NCBI GenBank assembly: GCA_907165065.1
Contig: OU015550.1
Span: forward strand, 4,251,501-4,315,500
DNA from: Caprimulgus europaeus
Lineage: Eukaryota > Chordata > Aves > Caprimulgiformes > Caprimulgidae
Direction of reading: 5' to 3'
Length of the DNA stretch: 64,000 nt
Shown here: piece after piece, positions 12,316 through 24,456 of the stretch
Position numbering within the stretch: the first letter of the stretch is position 1
How the letters are laid out: the number at the start of each line of letters is the position of its first letter
Program-made: the position numbers and the translations under genes
Notes under the pieces: model-generated
The model's database searches: none
What the model was told of the DNA's origin: nothing
What the model saw: only the letters and a program-made list of their open reading frames with translations

Positions 12316-14704
12316 ACCTTTCCCAAACCATCCTGGGAAATCCAGGGGAAGAAACATGGAGCCAGGGTTAAAACCCTGGACCAGGTCTCAGCAGATGGAG
12401 CATCTGCTCCAGCTCTCACACAGCTGACACTGTGACCAGGGGCAAATCCCATCCCCTTCCCTGCCCTGAGCTTTCCCAGCACCCTCACACACGAGCGTGT
12501 CCATGCACGAGCAAACACCTGGGGATGCCCACAACCACCTCTGAGCATTTTTTTTGCGTGGGACCTGCTCTCCAGGGACTGACTCAGGTCCCTGCCTGGC
12601 AAAGCATCCCTGGTGCCTGCCCCAAATGCTGGTGCAGGATTTTGCTGGGGAGGGCAACAATTCTGCCACGTTCAATGGGATGCTGCTGTCCTCCACAGCA
12701 GTTCTGTCCCCTCCTCCACAGCAGTTCTGTCCCCTTCTCCCAGGATCTCCCCTCTCCCACCAACCCCCCAAACCCACCGAGTTGATTCACCACCACATCA
12801 TGGTCCTCACCATTTCTCAAAGCCCAGGTCATTGCCAGGGGTTTCCCCAGAGACCTCCCTCCTGCCTTTCCCCTGCAGCCTCCCTGCAAAAACGCTTTCC
12901 TAAGAACTCTGGAGTAAAAAAAGAAAAGAAGAAACAACCCCCTTGTTCTGCTGCGCTGAACTGGCTCTTTTTCCAGTCACAAGGGTGAGCTGAAGCAAAA
13001 CTTTCCATACTGAGCAGGAACAGAAAGAGAGAGGGAGAAGTAACAAACTCTTCTTTAAAAAAAAAAAAATAAAAATTTAAAAGCCAACCAAAAAACCCAG
13101 CAACAAAACACAAAAGCCAGCAAACCCCAGCGCTGTCTTTCCTCTGTCTCTGTCCTTTTTGGAACAAGCCAAGGAGTTTGTAGAAGTGCATTTTTAAGCA
13201 GGAGCAGATGCTGGTGTTTCTTGGGCTGGGAGGGGTGAGCTGAGCCCAGGAGGGACGTGGAGATAGAAAACAGATTGCAGCAAATATTTGTGTATTTAAT
13301 GACTGTGGGGGGTGGTGGTGTGAGGGGTGCTGGGAGCCAGCTCTCGTGCCTTTGGTGCCTCGATATCTGGGTGTTTGAAGGGTTTTATTGCCCTGTTGGT
13401 GTGTGAGAATTTCCTGGCTTGTTTGCTTCAGGGGCTGGAGAGCCAGAAATGTGGTTTAAAAGCTGCTGGTCCCCGTGAAGCCTCAGGATGCTGGGAGCTG
13501 GGGCTGTGGTGGGACACTGGCCAGGAGAGACAGGCATCAGGTGCTGCCTTTTGGGCTGGGAAATCAACTGAGAGCTGGCAGCAGAGCTGTGGGATGAAGC
13601 TTTGTAGAGGGAGGGAGAGATGTGTGGATCCAGGGATTTTTGGGTCCTGCTCACCCTGTAGCATCCTTTGCCCAACCGGAGGTGAGTGTGAACCCAGGGG
13701 TGCTGGGCAGTGATCTCTGCTGCCTGGCAAGTGGTGGTCCTGGCTATTGGCCGTGCTATTCCCCACGTTGCTGTAGGAACCAGAGGCTCTGATGTCTCAA
13801 GAGCTACATGAGGTAAAGCTCTGGATGCATGTGGGGATGATGGTCTCCTCTCCACTATCAAAGTGATGAGATGGTCACCCAAGGAAGTGCTTCTCCAGGG
13901 CACCCTGCAGAGCTATGAAGAACTCTTGGTGTCTCAATACTCAGTTTTTAGGCTGTATTCTCAACCCTTGAACTCACTGGGTGGTTTTCTGGTGCTGATG
14001 TGCCCATTAACAGCATCAAAAATAAAAAAAGCAAAGAAGTGGAATTGCAGCCACTTTGCTGGTGAACATAGAACCAGCTCCACAGCCCAGCACCAACATC
14101 TGCCCATCACTGCTGCTGCTGCTCTCTAGATATATCTGGAGTCCTCAGCCTGGAGAAATCTGGCCTGACCCCTAGAAATTCAGTAAATCTGATCAAGGGA
14201 AAAGGATCAAAAAGAAAACTGGGCTGTACAAGTAGTGCCTGGCACGCTGGGTTAGCGACCGAGAGGTTGGCAGAGCAGTGGGCTGTCTGGGTCTGCCTGG
14301 GTCTGGCTGGCTTTCTCCAGGATCAGTTGGCTTTTGTGATGAACCTCTTCTTCCCAAAATCTCGGCTCTAGGGTTCCCTCATTAGCAGGGGCCTCCGTCC
14401 TGCTCCTGCTAAATGATTCATCCTGAACGCTCTCGTTATTGCTCCCATCAGTCACGCTGACAGAAACTCTTCTTTGACAAAATGCTCTATGTTTCTCACC
14501 AACTTTGCATGGCCCTGATGACTCGTGTCCTTCAAACCCCATCCAAAGGATGTGACTTTTCCACCACCCTCCACTCCCAGGAATTTAAAAATCATGCACC
14601 TGCTTTTGCTTTTAAGCCCACGAAGGGGGGAAAAGAAAGGTAAGAGCAGCCCTGCCTCTCCTTGCTCCTCCTGAAGGCCTCAGGAGCTGGGTCACCTTGC
14701 TTGC
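12316..14704. other. intergenic stretch, simple repeats only
   Basis: No gene recognised. A 23-base direct duplication (TCCACAGCAGTTCTGTCCCC and flank) lies at about 12,693-12,738. An A-rich then A/C-rich tract runs about 13,056-13,128. A reverse-strand open frame at 14,252-14,542 has an ordinary-looking amino-acid mix but no family signature, and I do not call it a gene. Confidence 0.5.
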
Positions 14705-14762
14705 ACAGAATTATTTTGGTTGGAAAAGACCTTTAAGATCATCAAATCCAACCATAAACCAT
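14705..14762 (-). mobile_element. short CR1 LINE 3' terminal fragment
   Basis: Read on the minus strand this is the extreme 3' end of a CR1 element. GGTTGGAAAAGACCTTTAAG and ATCCAACCATAAACC match the same block in the copies at 35.0 and 36.5 kb. Only about 58 bases remain before similarity is lost. Confidence 0.8.
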
Positions 14763-17700
14763 GTTCAGCAGAGGCAGAGGGGCTGGATTCCAGCCTCCCA
14801 GAGCAGAAGCCTTCAGGATGTCTTCAGGAAGCATCACGTGGTGTGATGAGATGGTCTGACTTGAGGTGCTCATTTCCAAAGATGACCCAAAAACCCTGTC
14901 CTGGAAGAAGCCTTCTCCTGTGAAGGTTTATATCTGTCTGCATCACTCCTCACCCTCTGCAAGGGACTGGTTTGGGATACAAGAGGCAGCAAGCCAGGCT
15001 CCTCTGCCCCAACCTGTCCTCCTGTGACATCTGTGAGGGGATAGGTCTCACTGGGTCAAGGTGGGCTTTGCCCAAGGGTATGGAGGGAACCTCGCTGGAG
15101 ACAGCCTTGCACACTGACACCAGCTGGCTCCACAGCTCAGCCAGAGCTGTGGGCATGCAGCCGCCCTCCTCCAGCCTCCTGGAGCAGGTCCCAGCCCTGC
15201 AGCTCCAGGGACAACAGTGACAGCCTTAAAAGGGGTGACAAGAGCAGCAGCTTGGCTTTTGTGTGAGTGGCTCAGGCTCAGGAGGAGCATCACGCTGGGA
15301 GGAGAAGCAGGGACACTCCAACAGTGACAACACCCCAAGAATTTCTCCCTTTCACCATCTCTTTCCCAGCATCAGCATCACCTGCTGGGTTGGGGGCATC
15401 TCCTAGGCCAAAGCAGGCTGATGTGACCTGTGTGGAGAGGGGACAGCACTGCTCTGGTTGGGCTGTCCCCAACCACTATGGCTCTGCCATCATCCTCAGA
15501 GCAGGGAAATGCCCTGGCTGTGATACCAGCACCAGGGAGCAGCTGCTGAAGATACTCTCAGCAGCTTTCTCAGGAAGGTTAGATGTTGTTTGTGGTGATG
15601 ATGTGGGAAAGATGAAAATCCCCCCCTCCCCTGGAGGTGACCCTCCCCTGGGGAAGCAGCGTTTGCTGGGAGCTGACTTCTGTCATTTCTGGAAAGCAGT
15701 ACTTTGCACAGACTATTTATAAACTGAGTTTTCTTTATCTCCTGAAATTGAGCCATAACTTCAGACAAACAGAAAAAAAAAAGAAAAAAAAAAAAAGAAA
15801 AGAGAGAGATGCAGGCAAATAAATGCAGGCAAAAATAAATATACAGGCTGCTTAAATTTGCAAAGCAACTAGTGATTCTGGGAGGATCTGGGTTTGGAGG
15901 CAGCTGCAATGGAGCTGGGAAAAAAGGGGCTTCTCCAAAGGCTTCCAGTGGCGCTGGGGGGCTGAGGACTAGTGGTGGCACAACCCATGGGATGGCACCA
16001 GTGGGATTGTGCCCAGCACCATGACCACTCCCCAGCCAAAATCCTGCTGGTATTTAAGCCTCATAGCGCCTCTGCCCACCGGTAATTACCATGATGGGAA
16101 ACACCAGGCGGTGTGACCTTCCTCACTGTGCTCTGTGGGTTTGTGCAGAGGATTTATGGCCCCACATCACTCAGGTTTTTACAGGCTCATTTGTCAGCAT
16201 CACCTCAAATGCCAGCAGGGTTGGGCGATGCTGCCCAGCCTGTGCCATGAGCGTGGTCAGGATGGTGCAGGCTGCCCCGTGATGCTCCTGCATCCACGTG
16301 GCACCAGGAGTTTGTTTTAGGCTGTTGTATGGGCAGCACCTCCCTTTCTTATCAGACCACCTCTTATTTTAAGCTTTTCTTCCAGCTCGTGATGCCGTGG
16401 GACTCACTGGCACGTGCCTGCCCGTGGTGTCCCCACATCTCCCTCCCACCCATCCCCATTCCCCCTCCAGCACCCCCAGCCCACTCCTCAACACATTCAT
16501 CTCTTTCTGCTGCAGGAGAGAGAGGCTTCGGGAAACAGGTCCATAAATCACCAGCAATGCTTGGAAATAAAAATCATTATTGTGATGAATGGGGTTTTAT
16601 TTCTCTTTTAAGAGAGGGGATTGTGAAAGGACCAGGGGAGAGCAGGGGAGAGAAGGTGTTGCAATTTCTATTTTTGATAAGATAAGGGGGATGAAGCCAA
16701 TTGCATGAGAGCTGTTGGAAGAGAGAGAGAGGGGAAAAAGCAAGTGTTTGCTGGGGATGGAGGGAACACGGGTGCTGTGAGGCTTCCCATAGGATTCTGC
16801 ATTATTTGGATAATATATTGCACTGCTCAGGGTCATCCTCGTGCCTCAGAGAGGTTGTCCTGGCTGTGGTGTGGTGCTTGGTGTTGTATAAACTCACTAC
16901 AAAACACTGTCCCTGCCTCCAGTCTGTGGGTAAATCTCTCACATCCCTCAGCACCCTCATCCCACAGCACCCGCATCCCGCAGCACCCGCATCCCGCAGC
17001 ATCAGCTCAGCTCCTGCTGGCACCACAGACACCATGGACTTGGGGAGCAGCTCCCACAGCCAAAGGAAAGCTTTGTACAAAATGACTTCAGGATTTGGCC
17101 CTGGACTCCCAGGGATGGGAGTTTGTATTAATTAAGCAGCAATGATCCAAGTCACAGGGCATTTCCTGGGGATTAATAACCGGCTGGGAGGAGTTAATGA
17201 CTTGACATGAATCCAAAAATCCCATTTACCCCAACTGGTGCAGAGTCCCAGCACACACTTTGTGCCAAGGTCAGCACCACCATTTTAAGGCAATTTTTAA
17301 AATTATTATTAATAAGAATAATAAAGCATTGGAAATGGATTCTCCTTCCTGCCACGGCGATGCAGCTCGATTGCTGTGGGCAGGCTCTTGGGGGGAGTGG
17401 ATGCCCCTCATATTAAGCCAGTCAAATAGAAAGAGCATCCCTCTCCCTCAGGAGCCTTGCCCCAGCTCTCCCAGCACCTCCTGGGGACAGGAGGATGTTG
17501 GGGACAGCATCCTCAGCCCCTGCTTTGAGTTTCCAGCCTGGTGATGCTCAGAAGATGCAGGTTTCAAAGGCAAGAGGAGCAGTTGTGCAGAAGGCAACGC
17601 GCCGCAGCATCGTGCCCAGAGGAGAGCAGGATCCGGCCTCTCAGCAATTATCTCTGATAAATGTTTGAGAGTTGTCATGGCAATGAAAGAGCCCAGCTAA

Positions 17701-17987
17701 TCCTTGGGTTTCCTTTCTTCAAAGGGAAGAAACTTTGCGTACCTGACCACAGGCGAGAGCAGCCCAGCGGGATGCTGGGGCTCTGCGCTGCCAACGCTCC
17801 CACGCATTCACACACACACACAGTGGAGTAAATGCAAACTGAATCCATCCCGAGGAGGGGGATGAGCACTGAGCTTCTGGCTGTCGTTGCCATGCAGCAA
17901 TGGATGCAGCTGCACAGGGTTGCAAGGCCAGTCCTGCCCTTTGCTGGTGTGATGGTGTCACTCCTTTGACTGTAGCCAAACGCAGCC
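14763..17987. other. intergenic stretch, simple repeats only
   Basis: No gene recognised. A purine tract of A runs lies at about 15,771-15,812. Four tandem copies of a 16-17 base unit (AGCACCCGCATCCCGC) lie at about 16,948-17,000. A short CA run is at 17,809-17,822. AT-rich patches at 16,556-16,615 and 17,285-17,330 could be regulatory but show no clear motif grammar. Confidence 0.55.
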
Positions 17988-18185
17988 GCTCACTCACTCT
18001 CCCACCCCCAGGGAGAAAGGGAGAGAATTGGAAGGGTAAAAAGTAAGAAAACTCATGTGTTGAGACACAAACAATTTACTAATTGAAGTAAAATAATAAA
18101 AACAGTAGTAATGAAATATCCAAATGAGTGATGCACAGTGCAGTTGCTCACCACCCGCTGAACTGATGCCCAGCCTGTCCCAGCC
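17988..18185 (-). mobile_element. avian endogenous retrovirus LTR-like fragment
   Basis: The segment resembles, from memory, a common avian LTR (ERVL-type) in reverse orientation. Recognisable blocks are CACTCACTCTCCCACCC, GGGAGAGAATTGGAAGGGTA, AGAAAACTCATGTGTTGAGA, an AT-rich stretch carrying CAATTTACTAATTGAA, and GCAGTTGCTCACCACCCGCT. Similarity may continue with decay to about 18,560. No gag, pol or env coding sequence, primer-binding site or second LTR was found nearby, so it is most likely a solo, degraded LTR. The family name is uncertain. Confidence 0.5.
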
Positions 18186-20130
18186 TGCGATCCTGGAGCA
18201 GAGACAGTCCCCAAACCACAATCCTGGAAGATCAAGCCTGAGTGATGCCTGAGAGAATCCTGCCCTTGGTCTTCCCACTCACACCAGCTGATGGAGAGCA
18301 GCCCTGGCACGAGCAGAGGGCAATGTCATGGGCACTGTGGTGAAGAGCATCAGCCCAGTGAGCATCACCACCTCCTGGCCAAGGGGATATCTCCAGCCAA
18401 GTATCTCATCTCTCTTTGAAGCCAAAAGGGAACTCAGCACTTTGTGAGTGACTGGGGATCATCCTTCCCCTCAGCTGGACCAGCTCTCATGTCCTAGACC
18501 CTGCTGGAAACTCAGCACTGCTCCCCTGCTACAACCAGGAGCCTCTCCAGCTCCTGAGCTGCTTATGCCACTCTCACTCTTATTACTGAGAAGTTTTATA
18601 GCCCCTCACTGTTTGTGATTAATCATTTTGTTTTAATTGCAGCTCCTCTGGCTGGCAGAGGCTCAGTGGGGATTTTATGCCTCTTGGCTGCTTCTCCCAG
18701 GTATGTTCCAGGACTGGCCAACCATGAAGCACTGAGCAGGAGCAGCCCCACAGATTCAGGTGGTGTCCGTGCCCCCAGCTCATCAGCCCCATGGAGACCC
18801 AATGTGATAATGAGCTCACTCATTAATGCAGATACATTTGCAGTAGCAGCAGCTCTTCCTGAGACCATGGGCTGCAGCAAGGGATGAGGGGACTGGGGAT
18901 GCTCTGCACCTTCCCAGTGCTCCTCATGGATGCTGACATCCTTCTGCCACAAGCTGGAAGGAGGCAGAGGAGGGATGAGACCCTGGGAGTGTTAAATATC
19001 TTTTAGCAGTGTTGCTGCACACAACGGGAAGGAATTGCAAGCAGCAGCTTCAGCAAGGAAAGAAGAACCACAGGAGCTGGAGCGTGGCCAAGGCGGGGCG
19101 GGATGCCCCTGCCTCTGCGGACAATGCGGCGCTGGGGTGTTCCTGGGCTCGAGCTGCTCACGGCTCCACAGCCCTCTGTTGTGGGAAACGATGGCATTTG
19201 AAAATGGGATTTTGATTCAAACAATGCCCAGGGTTTGGTCATCAGCTGGGAACCCAGCAGAGCTGCTGGGATCTCGAAGATGGCCCGAAGGACTCCCCTG
19301 GGGGACCTGCCCACTGCTGTCCCAATGGGTGACACTGACTGGTCACACCATGTCCCATCCCACTGGGGCAAGAAAGAATCAAAGGGCAGAGATGACTCTG
19401 GCCTTGTGGCCCATGTAACTGTGGCCTTTGGCACCCAGAGCACATGACAAGCATCTTCCAAGTGTCCAGGATGTCACCACTTTTCCTGCCTCCTCCAAAC
19501 CTCCCCCAGGCAGGAGATGAGCAGGGATGTCCGTCTTCTCCTTGTAGACATCTCAGACCCCTGCCCAGCCTTGCCAGCTCTGTGGGACCAGCCCAGAGAT
19601 GGGAGCAATGGAAATCTTCACCTTGTCCAGCCTCAGGAGCACCAGGATCTTCACCAATGTCCCAACTCCTGGTGTCCCTGCAGATCCCACTCAAAGGAAG
19701 CCTTGGGCACAAGGACGTGCCACAAGCCCGGAGCAGCGCTGCTGGGAGTGATTCCACAGCCAAAGCAGCAAATCCAAGGAGCAGCAGAAAATAGGTGAGT
19801 GTGGAAACCAGGCAGCAAATTTAAGTTTGCAGCAAGATGTCGCAGCATTGCCTCCAACCCAGCGAGGCTCCTCCTGGCTCGAGTGGCCTCTCTCTCCCTG
19901 GAAGAGTTTTAATGGGAATTAAAATGATTTTGCTAGTGAAGCAGCTTCATCCCCAGAGGTTTTTCACTGCAGTGTGGGGTGGATGGCTTCGAACTGACTC
20001 TGCCTGGGCTCCCCAGCCATGTCCAGCACATCCACATCCCACTTGGCCACCGCATCCTTCATCCTCCGCTGCTGCAGGAAGAGCACAGCAGCCCAGGACA
20101 CCGCTGCCGAGGCTGCCGAGGCTTTGCCTG

Positions 20131-20235
20131 CACTTTCATGATGAATAATTGAAAGCTCATGCAACGGCCACAAATATTTAATATCTTATTCATCAAAAAT
20201 TTACCCTCGTTAAAGCCGTCATTTTAGATGTCTGA
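20131..20235. promoter_or_regulatory. candidate conserved element with inverted ATGAATAA/TTATTCAT pair
   Basis: ATGAATAA at 20,141-20,148 and its exact reverse complement TTATTCAT at 20,186-20,193 flank a 37-base AT-rich centre containing CAAATATTTAATATC. TTTACCCTCGTTAAAGCCG follows. The left side is CpG-rich. The arrangement suggests a dimeric POU or homeodomain platform, but binding and conservation are untested. Confidence 0.25.
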
Positions 20236-20781
20236 CAGGGCTGGAGGAAAGGCAGCGGGGAGGCACGGAGCCAGCAGCGAGGAGAGGATGCTCTGGCCTG
20301 AGGGAGTCATAAAGGATCATGAATTAGGGGTGCCATGGTCCCATGGGCAGCTGGACTGGGTGGGGGGCTACCCTGGTGATGGGGGTCTCCTTGCTGAGCG
20401 TGGAGGGATCAAAAGGCACCTGAGTGTGGTGATGCCACCATCTCACGCTCAGCTTTGCTAAAATATCCCCTGCCCCAGGGAGGGCATTGCATGAACTCAG
20501 CCACTTCAATTTATTCCCTCTCCCTTGTTCCTGGCTCAAAGCCACCCCAGGGTCCTCTGGAACCCAACATGGTGCTGGATGTACCTACATGGTGCTGGTG
20601 GTCAGTGCCTGGGCTGGGTGCAGCCCCTTCCAATACTGGCATGGCCATGGCACGGGGTTGGATGTGGGGGCAGCCCAGCTGCAGACACTCTGATCCCACA
20701 CTCATCCTCAGCTGCCAGGCAGACAGTGGGGACAGCTCAAGGGCCTGGAGCCTCCACAGCCACCAGCAGCTATGGCAGAGA

Positions 20782-20789
20782 TATAAAAG
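20782..20789 (+). promoter_or_regulatory. isolated TATA box
   Basis: TATAAAAG within GAGATATAAAAGGCCG fits a TATA box, and initiation would be expected near 20,812. Downstream is a short frame starting at 20,831 with a favourable context, ending after 14 codons. A TTTGCAGG acceptor-like site lies at about 20,883-20,890. No transcript evidence exists, and a chance match is quite possible. Confidence 0.15.
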
Positions 20790-22351
20790 GCCGTCCCACT
20801 TCACAGGGTTTATGTAAGGAGGCGTCTCCATGGCAGGATGGGAAAACACACGGGTATCAGAAGTGAAGCTTTGAACACTGTCTTTGCAGGGTCATGCGTG
20901 TTCAGGGGTGAGGTGGTGCCTGGAACCCACTGCGACACCTGGGGTTCCCAGCCACCCCACACTGTGTCCCCACTGTGTCCTCTCTGTGTCCCCACTGCAG
21001 CAAGAGCAGCCCACGAAGGGGTCCCACAGACTGAGCTGCCCTTCTGCTGGGGGTACACAGGTCAGCCAGCTCCTTTCCCTCCCACCTGCTCTCCCAGAGC
21101 TTTCTCATCCCTAATTAACATCCTCATTAATTAATTTATTTAATGGTCTCTTTGCATTCAGCTCACACAATGCAGTGACCAGCAGGTCAGTCTTTGCTGC
21201 TGGATTCAGGGGTGGTGGGTGCTGCACTGATCACAGGTGATGCACTGCTGGTGGTGAGGGGGGGAGTGGTGGTTTTGGGGGACGGGGGCTGCGGGTGGGC
21301 TCTCACCTTGAGCACCCTACAAGGGATGCCCAGTAGGTTTTGAGGTCCAGGCTCTGCAGGAAGCCCCACTGCTCTTTCCTCACCTGGCCCCTGGTGACCC
21401 ACTGGGCTGGAAGCGAGCCGGGCATGTTCCCCAGCAGCGCGCGGTGCCGGCAGGTTCACTCCCCTTATGGAAAGGCACGTCTGGAGCGGCGCGTGGACGT
21501 GGTTATTTCTGTCAGCCCTTGGCTGGCAGCAGGAGCAGTCAGTGAGGAGTGGGTACCTGCTGCCAAGTTCTTCCAAGAGGCATGTGGGGCTGGGCATGGG
21601 AGACTCCATGCCACAGAAAATGGATGGTTGGGATGTAGAGAAGGTTCTCTTAGCTGAGAGGGTGGAGGGATGGATGTTTTGGGTTGGCTGAGGTCTATGT
21701 TGGGGTCTGTGCCTTGGCAGGGTGGATGCCTTCCTCCCCACCCCATCCCAGGGACCTGGTGCTCCTGGGAGGAGCAGAGCTCTGCAACCACAGAGGCTGC
21801 AAATTAAAGTGAAGAAAAGGAAAGAGAAATCCCCATAATCACAGGGCTCTGGGAGCTGAGGCTCTGGGAGATGCACCAGATTTCCTCACAGCTTGGCTCC
21901 TCTGTCAGTGAGCCACAGGTCCTGGCACCATCCCAGCTTGGGGTGAGGGGAGCAGCAGATCTCGGAAGCACTCAGCTGCTGAGAGGACATCCTCTGAAGG
22001 GGGACGGGGCAGATTTGGGGGTGCACAAGTGGCAGGCAGAGCATGGAGCTCCACTGCAGACCTGGCACCGAGCTGTGACAGGACCCCAGCGCTGCCCTTG
22101 CTCGGGTGCAGGCGCTGGGCTTTGCCAGCTCCGGATCTGCCCAAACGGGCTGCGGGGGATGCTCGGAAGCGGTCGGGCTAATTAAAAGCTGGCTGACGTG
22201 GCCGACAGCCGCTGGTGGAAAAGCAGGTTAATGTCCTGGTGGCCTCAGGGCTGGCAGAGGCACAGGGCCAGGGAAGGCAGCGGGCAGGCAGGGCTGCAGC
22301 AGACCTTGTTCCTTCAGCCCCTGTGAGCCTGGCAGGAAAGCACAGCCAAGC

Positions 22352-22400
22352 CTGAATGCTTATTCATTAGCATAATTCATTATTAGTCCTCATCAGGTGG
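22352..22400. promoter_or_regulatory. candidate POU/homeodomain element
   Basis: A compact AT-rich block contains TTATTCATT, then ATTAGCAT at 22,366-22,373 (reverse complement ATGCTAAT, an octamer variant bound by POU factors), then AATTCATTATTAG, and a CAGGTG E-box at 22,394-22,399. The surrounding sequence is GC-rich. The assignment rests only on motifs. Confidence 0.25.
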
Positions 22401-23990
22401 CTCTTTCCTCTGGAGGTAGCGTGGGTAAGTGTGCACTTTGCCCATCCTTCTCCCCTGCAGCCGTAGGGCAGCCACAGACCCTGCTCCCACCACGTTTCTG
22501 GCCACGCAGCCGTCTGTCTGGCCAAGCACTTGTCTCTCTGAGTCCATCACTCTGCCCACTTCTGTCTGCCTCATGCTCAACTGTCTTCATTATTTATCAC
22601 CTTCCTGGCAGCATCTATTTACCCATCTCACTCACCCGCCATCCACTGGCTCAGGGATGAAGCAGGGGCTTAGGGGACACTGCTTCCCTGTCCCAGTGCT
22701 CTCCCCAGCTCTCTCCAGGGTATCTTCACCCTCATCAGCTGCCAGACAGAAGCAGCAAATAACCCTCCCTTGGAGCTTCCCTAAGGCCTCGGTGATGGGC
22801 TCAGCCCCATCCTGGCTCATGGTGGCTGGAAAGTGTTTGGATGTCGATGAGCTGCTGGGGGAAATGTGGTTTGGTGAGGCTGGCCAGGCCTGGAGCTGCT
22901 GCCTCATGTGGAAAGCTGTCCCCACTAAGAGCAGAGCCACCAGGTCATTGTCATAGAGCTCATCACCAGGGCACTGGTCAATGGTCACTCAGCCTTGAGT
23001 GGAACCAGTCCCCAGGAGAACTGGAACTGGTCGGTTGTCCCCAGCGTGAGTCACCCGAGCTTCCCCTGTCAACCAGCAATAAATAGCTACTCCTGCTTAG
23101 AAGTTGTGTCCCAGTTTCCCTGGCTGTTTACAGCCATCTACCTTCAAGGGTTTTGCTTTGCTCCATTTTTTTAATGTAATTTCACCAGCCATTAGCCCAG
23201 AATGCAGCTCAACTCCTCTGTCACTTAACTTTGATTTTTTTTCCTAAGCATTTTTATCTGATATCACAGAGCTGCTTGGGTAGCAAAGGCACCGAGGGCT
23301 CCAGCCCCTCATGGTGACCTGGTGGAGGGAACTCAGAGCTTGTGCATCCCCAAAACAATCCAATTATGGTAAAACTGCTGAAAACCAGCTGTAAACTGCA
23401 CCCTGCACCTGCTGAAAGCCTTGAGCTGCTGCTCCCCAGCCCTGGGAGGACCCTGTGGGTTTTTTCATCTGCAAGCTGGTGATTTCCTGGGTAGTTTCAG
23501 GTGTAGGGAGGGTTAATTTGTTTCCATGCAGATTGTATTAGGAGGGAAAAGTAAATGCTGAGGCACAGAAACACTTTCACTTCCCTTAAAGCTAATAATA
23601 GCACCTAATGCTTTCAGTGGTGACTGCAGCCAACAGGATTCCTGTGCCTTATGCATGCTGCGGGGAGGGCAGTGGGCAGCTGGGGAAACTGAGGCACAGA
23701 AGTCCTTAACCTAGCTTAAGGAGGGGTTAGAAAAGGGCTTGTGCTCTCCTTACATCTCCTTTGTGTCACTCTGCTGTCTCCTTTGAGGCTGGTGATGCCA
23801 CACAATGGGGGACATTCCCTGTCCTTGCCTGATGCCAGGTTACATGAGCTGAACTGGTGGATTTCCCAGGTCTGCAGAGCGCCCATGGCATGGGGGGAAA
23901 ACCCTCTATCTGGTGGGAAGCCTGGGAGAAAATGGGGTTCCTGCACCCCAGAACTGTCCCTGGGCAGAGCATTCTCCCAAAAGCTTGCTG

Positions 23991-24456
23991 ATCATAGAAT
24001 CAGACTGGTTTGGGTTGAAGGGACCTTCCAAGGTCTCTGGTCCAACCCCTGCAGTGAGCAGGGACATCTTCAACCACATCAGGTTGCTCAGAGCCCCGTC
24101 CAACCTGACCTTGAATGTCTCCAGGGATGGGGCTTCTACCACCTCTCTGGGCAACCTGGGCCAGGGTTTCACCAGCTTGTCATAAAAAATTTCTCCCTTA
24201 CATCTGGTCTAAATCTCCCCTCTTTTAGTTTAAAACCACCACCCCTTGTCCTATCACTACAGGTCCTGATAGAAGTCTGTCCCCATCTTTCTCATAGACC
24301 CCTTCAAGCATTGAAAGGTGCAACAAGGTCTCCCTGGAGCCTTCTCCAGGCTGAACAACCCCAACACTCTCAGCCTGTCCTCACAGCAGAGCTGCTCCAT
24401 TCCTCTGATCATTTCTGTGGCCTCCTCTGGACCTGCTCCAACAGGTCCATGTCTTG
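23991..24456 (-). mobile_element. CR1 LINE 3' fragment, inverted
   Basis: On the minus strand this is the CR1 3' region. Visible blocks are ATCATAGAATCAGACTGGTT, GGGTTGAAGGGACCTTCC, CTCTGGGCAACCTGGGCCAG and CTTGTCCTATCACTAC. It extends about 470 bases, toward the part of the LINE that still covers the end of ORF2 and the 3' UTR, but frameshifts prevent any coding. Sequence decay suggests an older subfamily than the 25.6 kb copy. Confidence 0.92.

Larger units (their letters stand above)
18186..23990. other. intergenic stretch with candidate regulatory elements
   Basis: No exon or RNA gene recognised. 18,186-18,560 may be the decayed remainder of the LTR-like element. A good TATA motif at 20,782 and two AT-rich motif clusters (20,131 and 22,352) are listed separately. 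The rest is ordinary GC-rich noncoding sequence. Confidence 0.5.

Noticed and set aside
14252-14542. Minus-strand 96-codon frame with a balanced amino-acid composition
   Set aside because: No recognised family, no splice sites consistent with an exon, and no promoter. A protein search would be needed to revive it.
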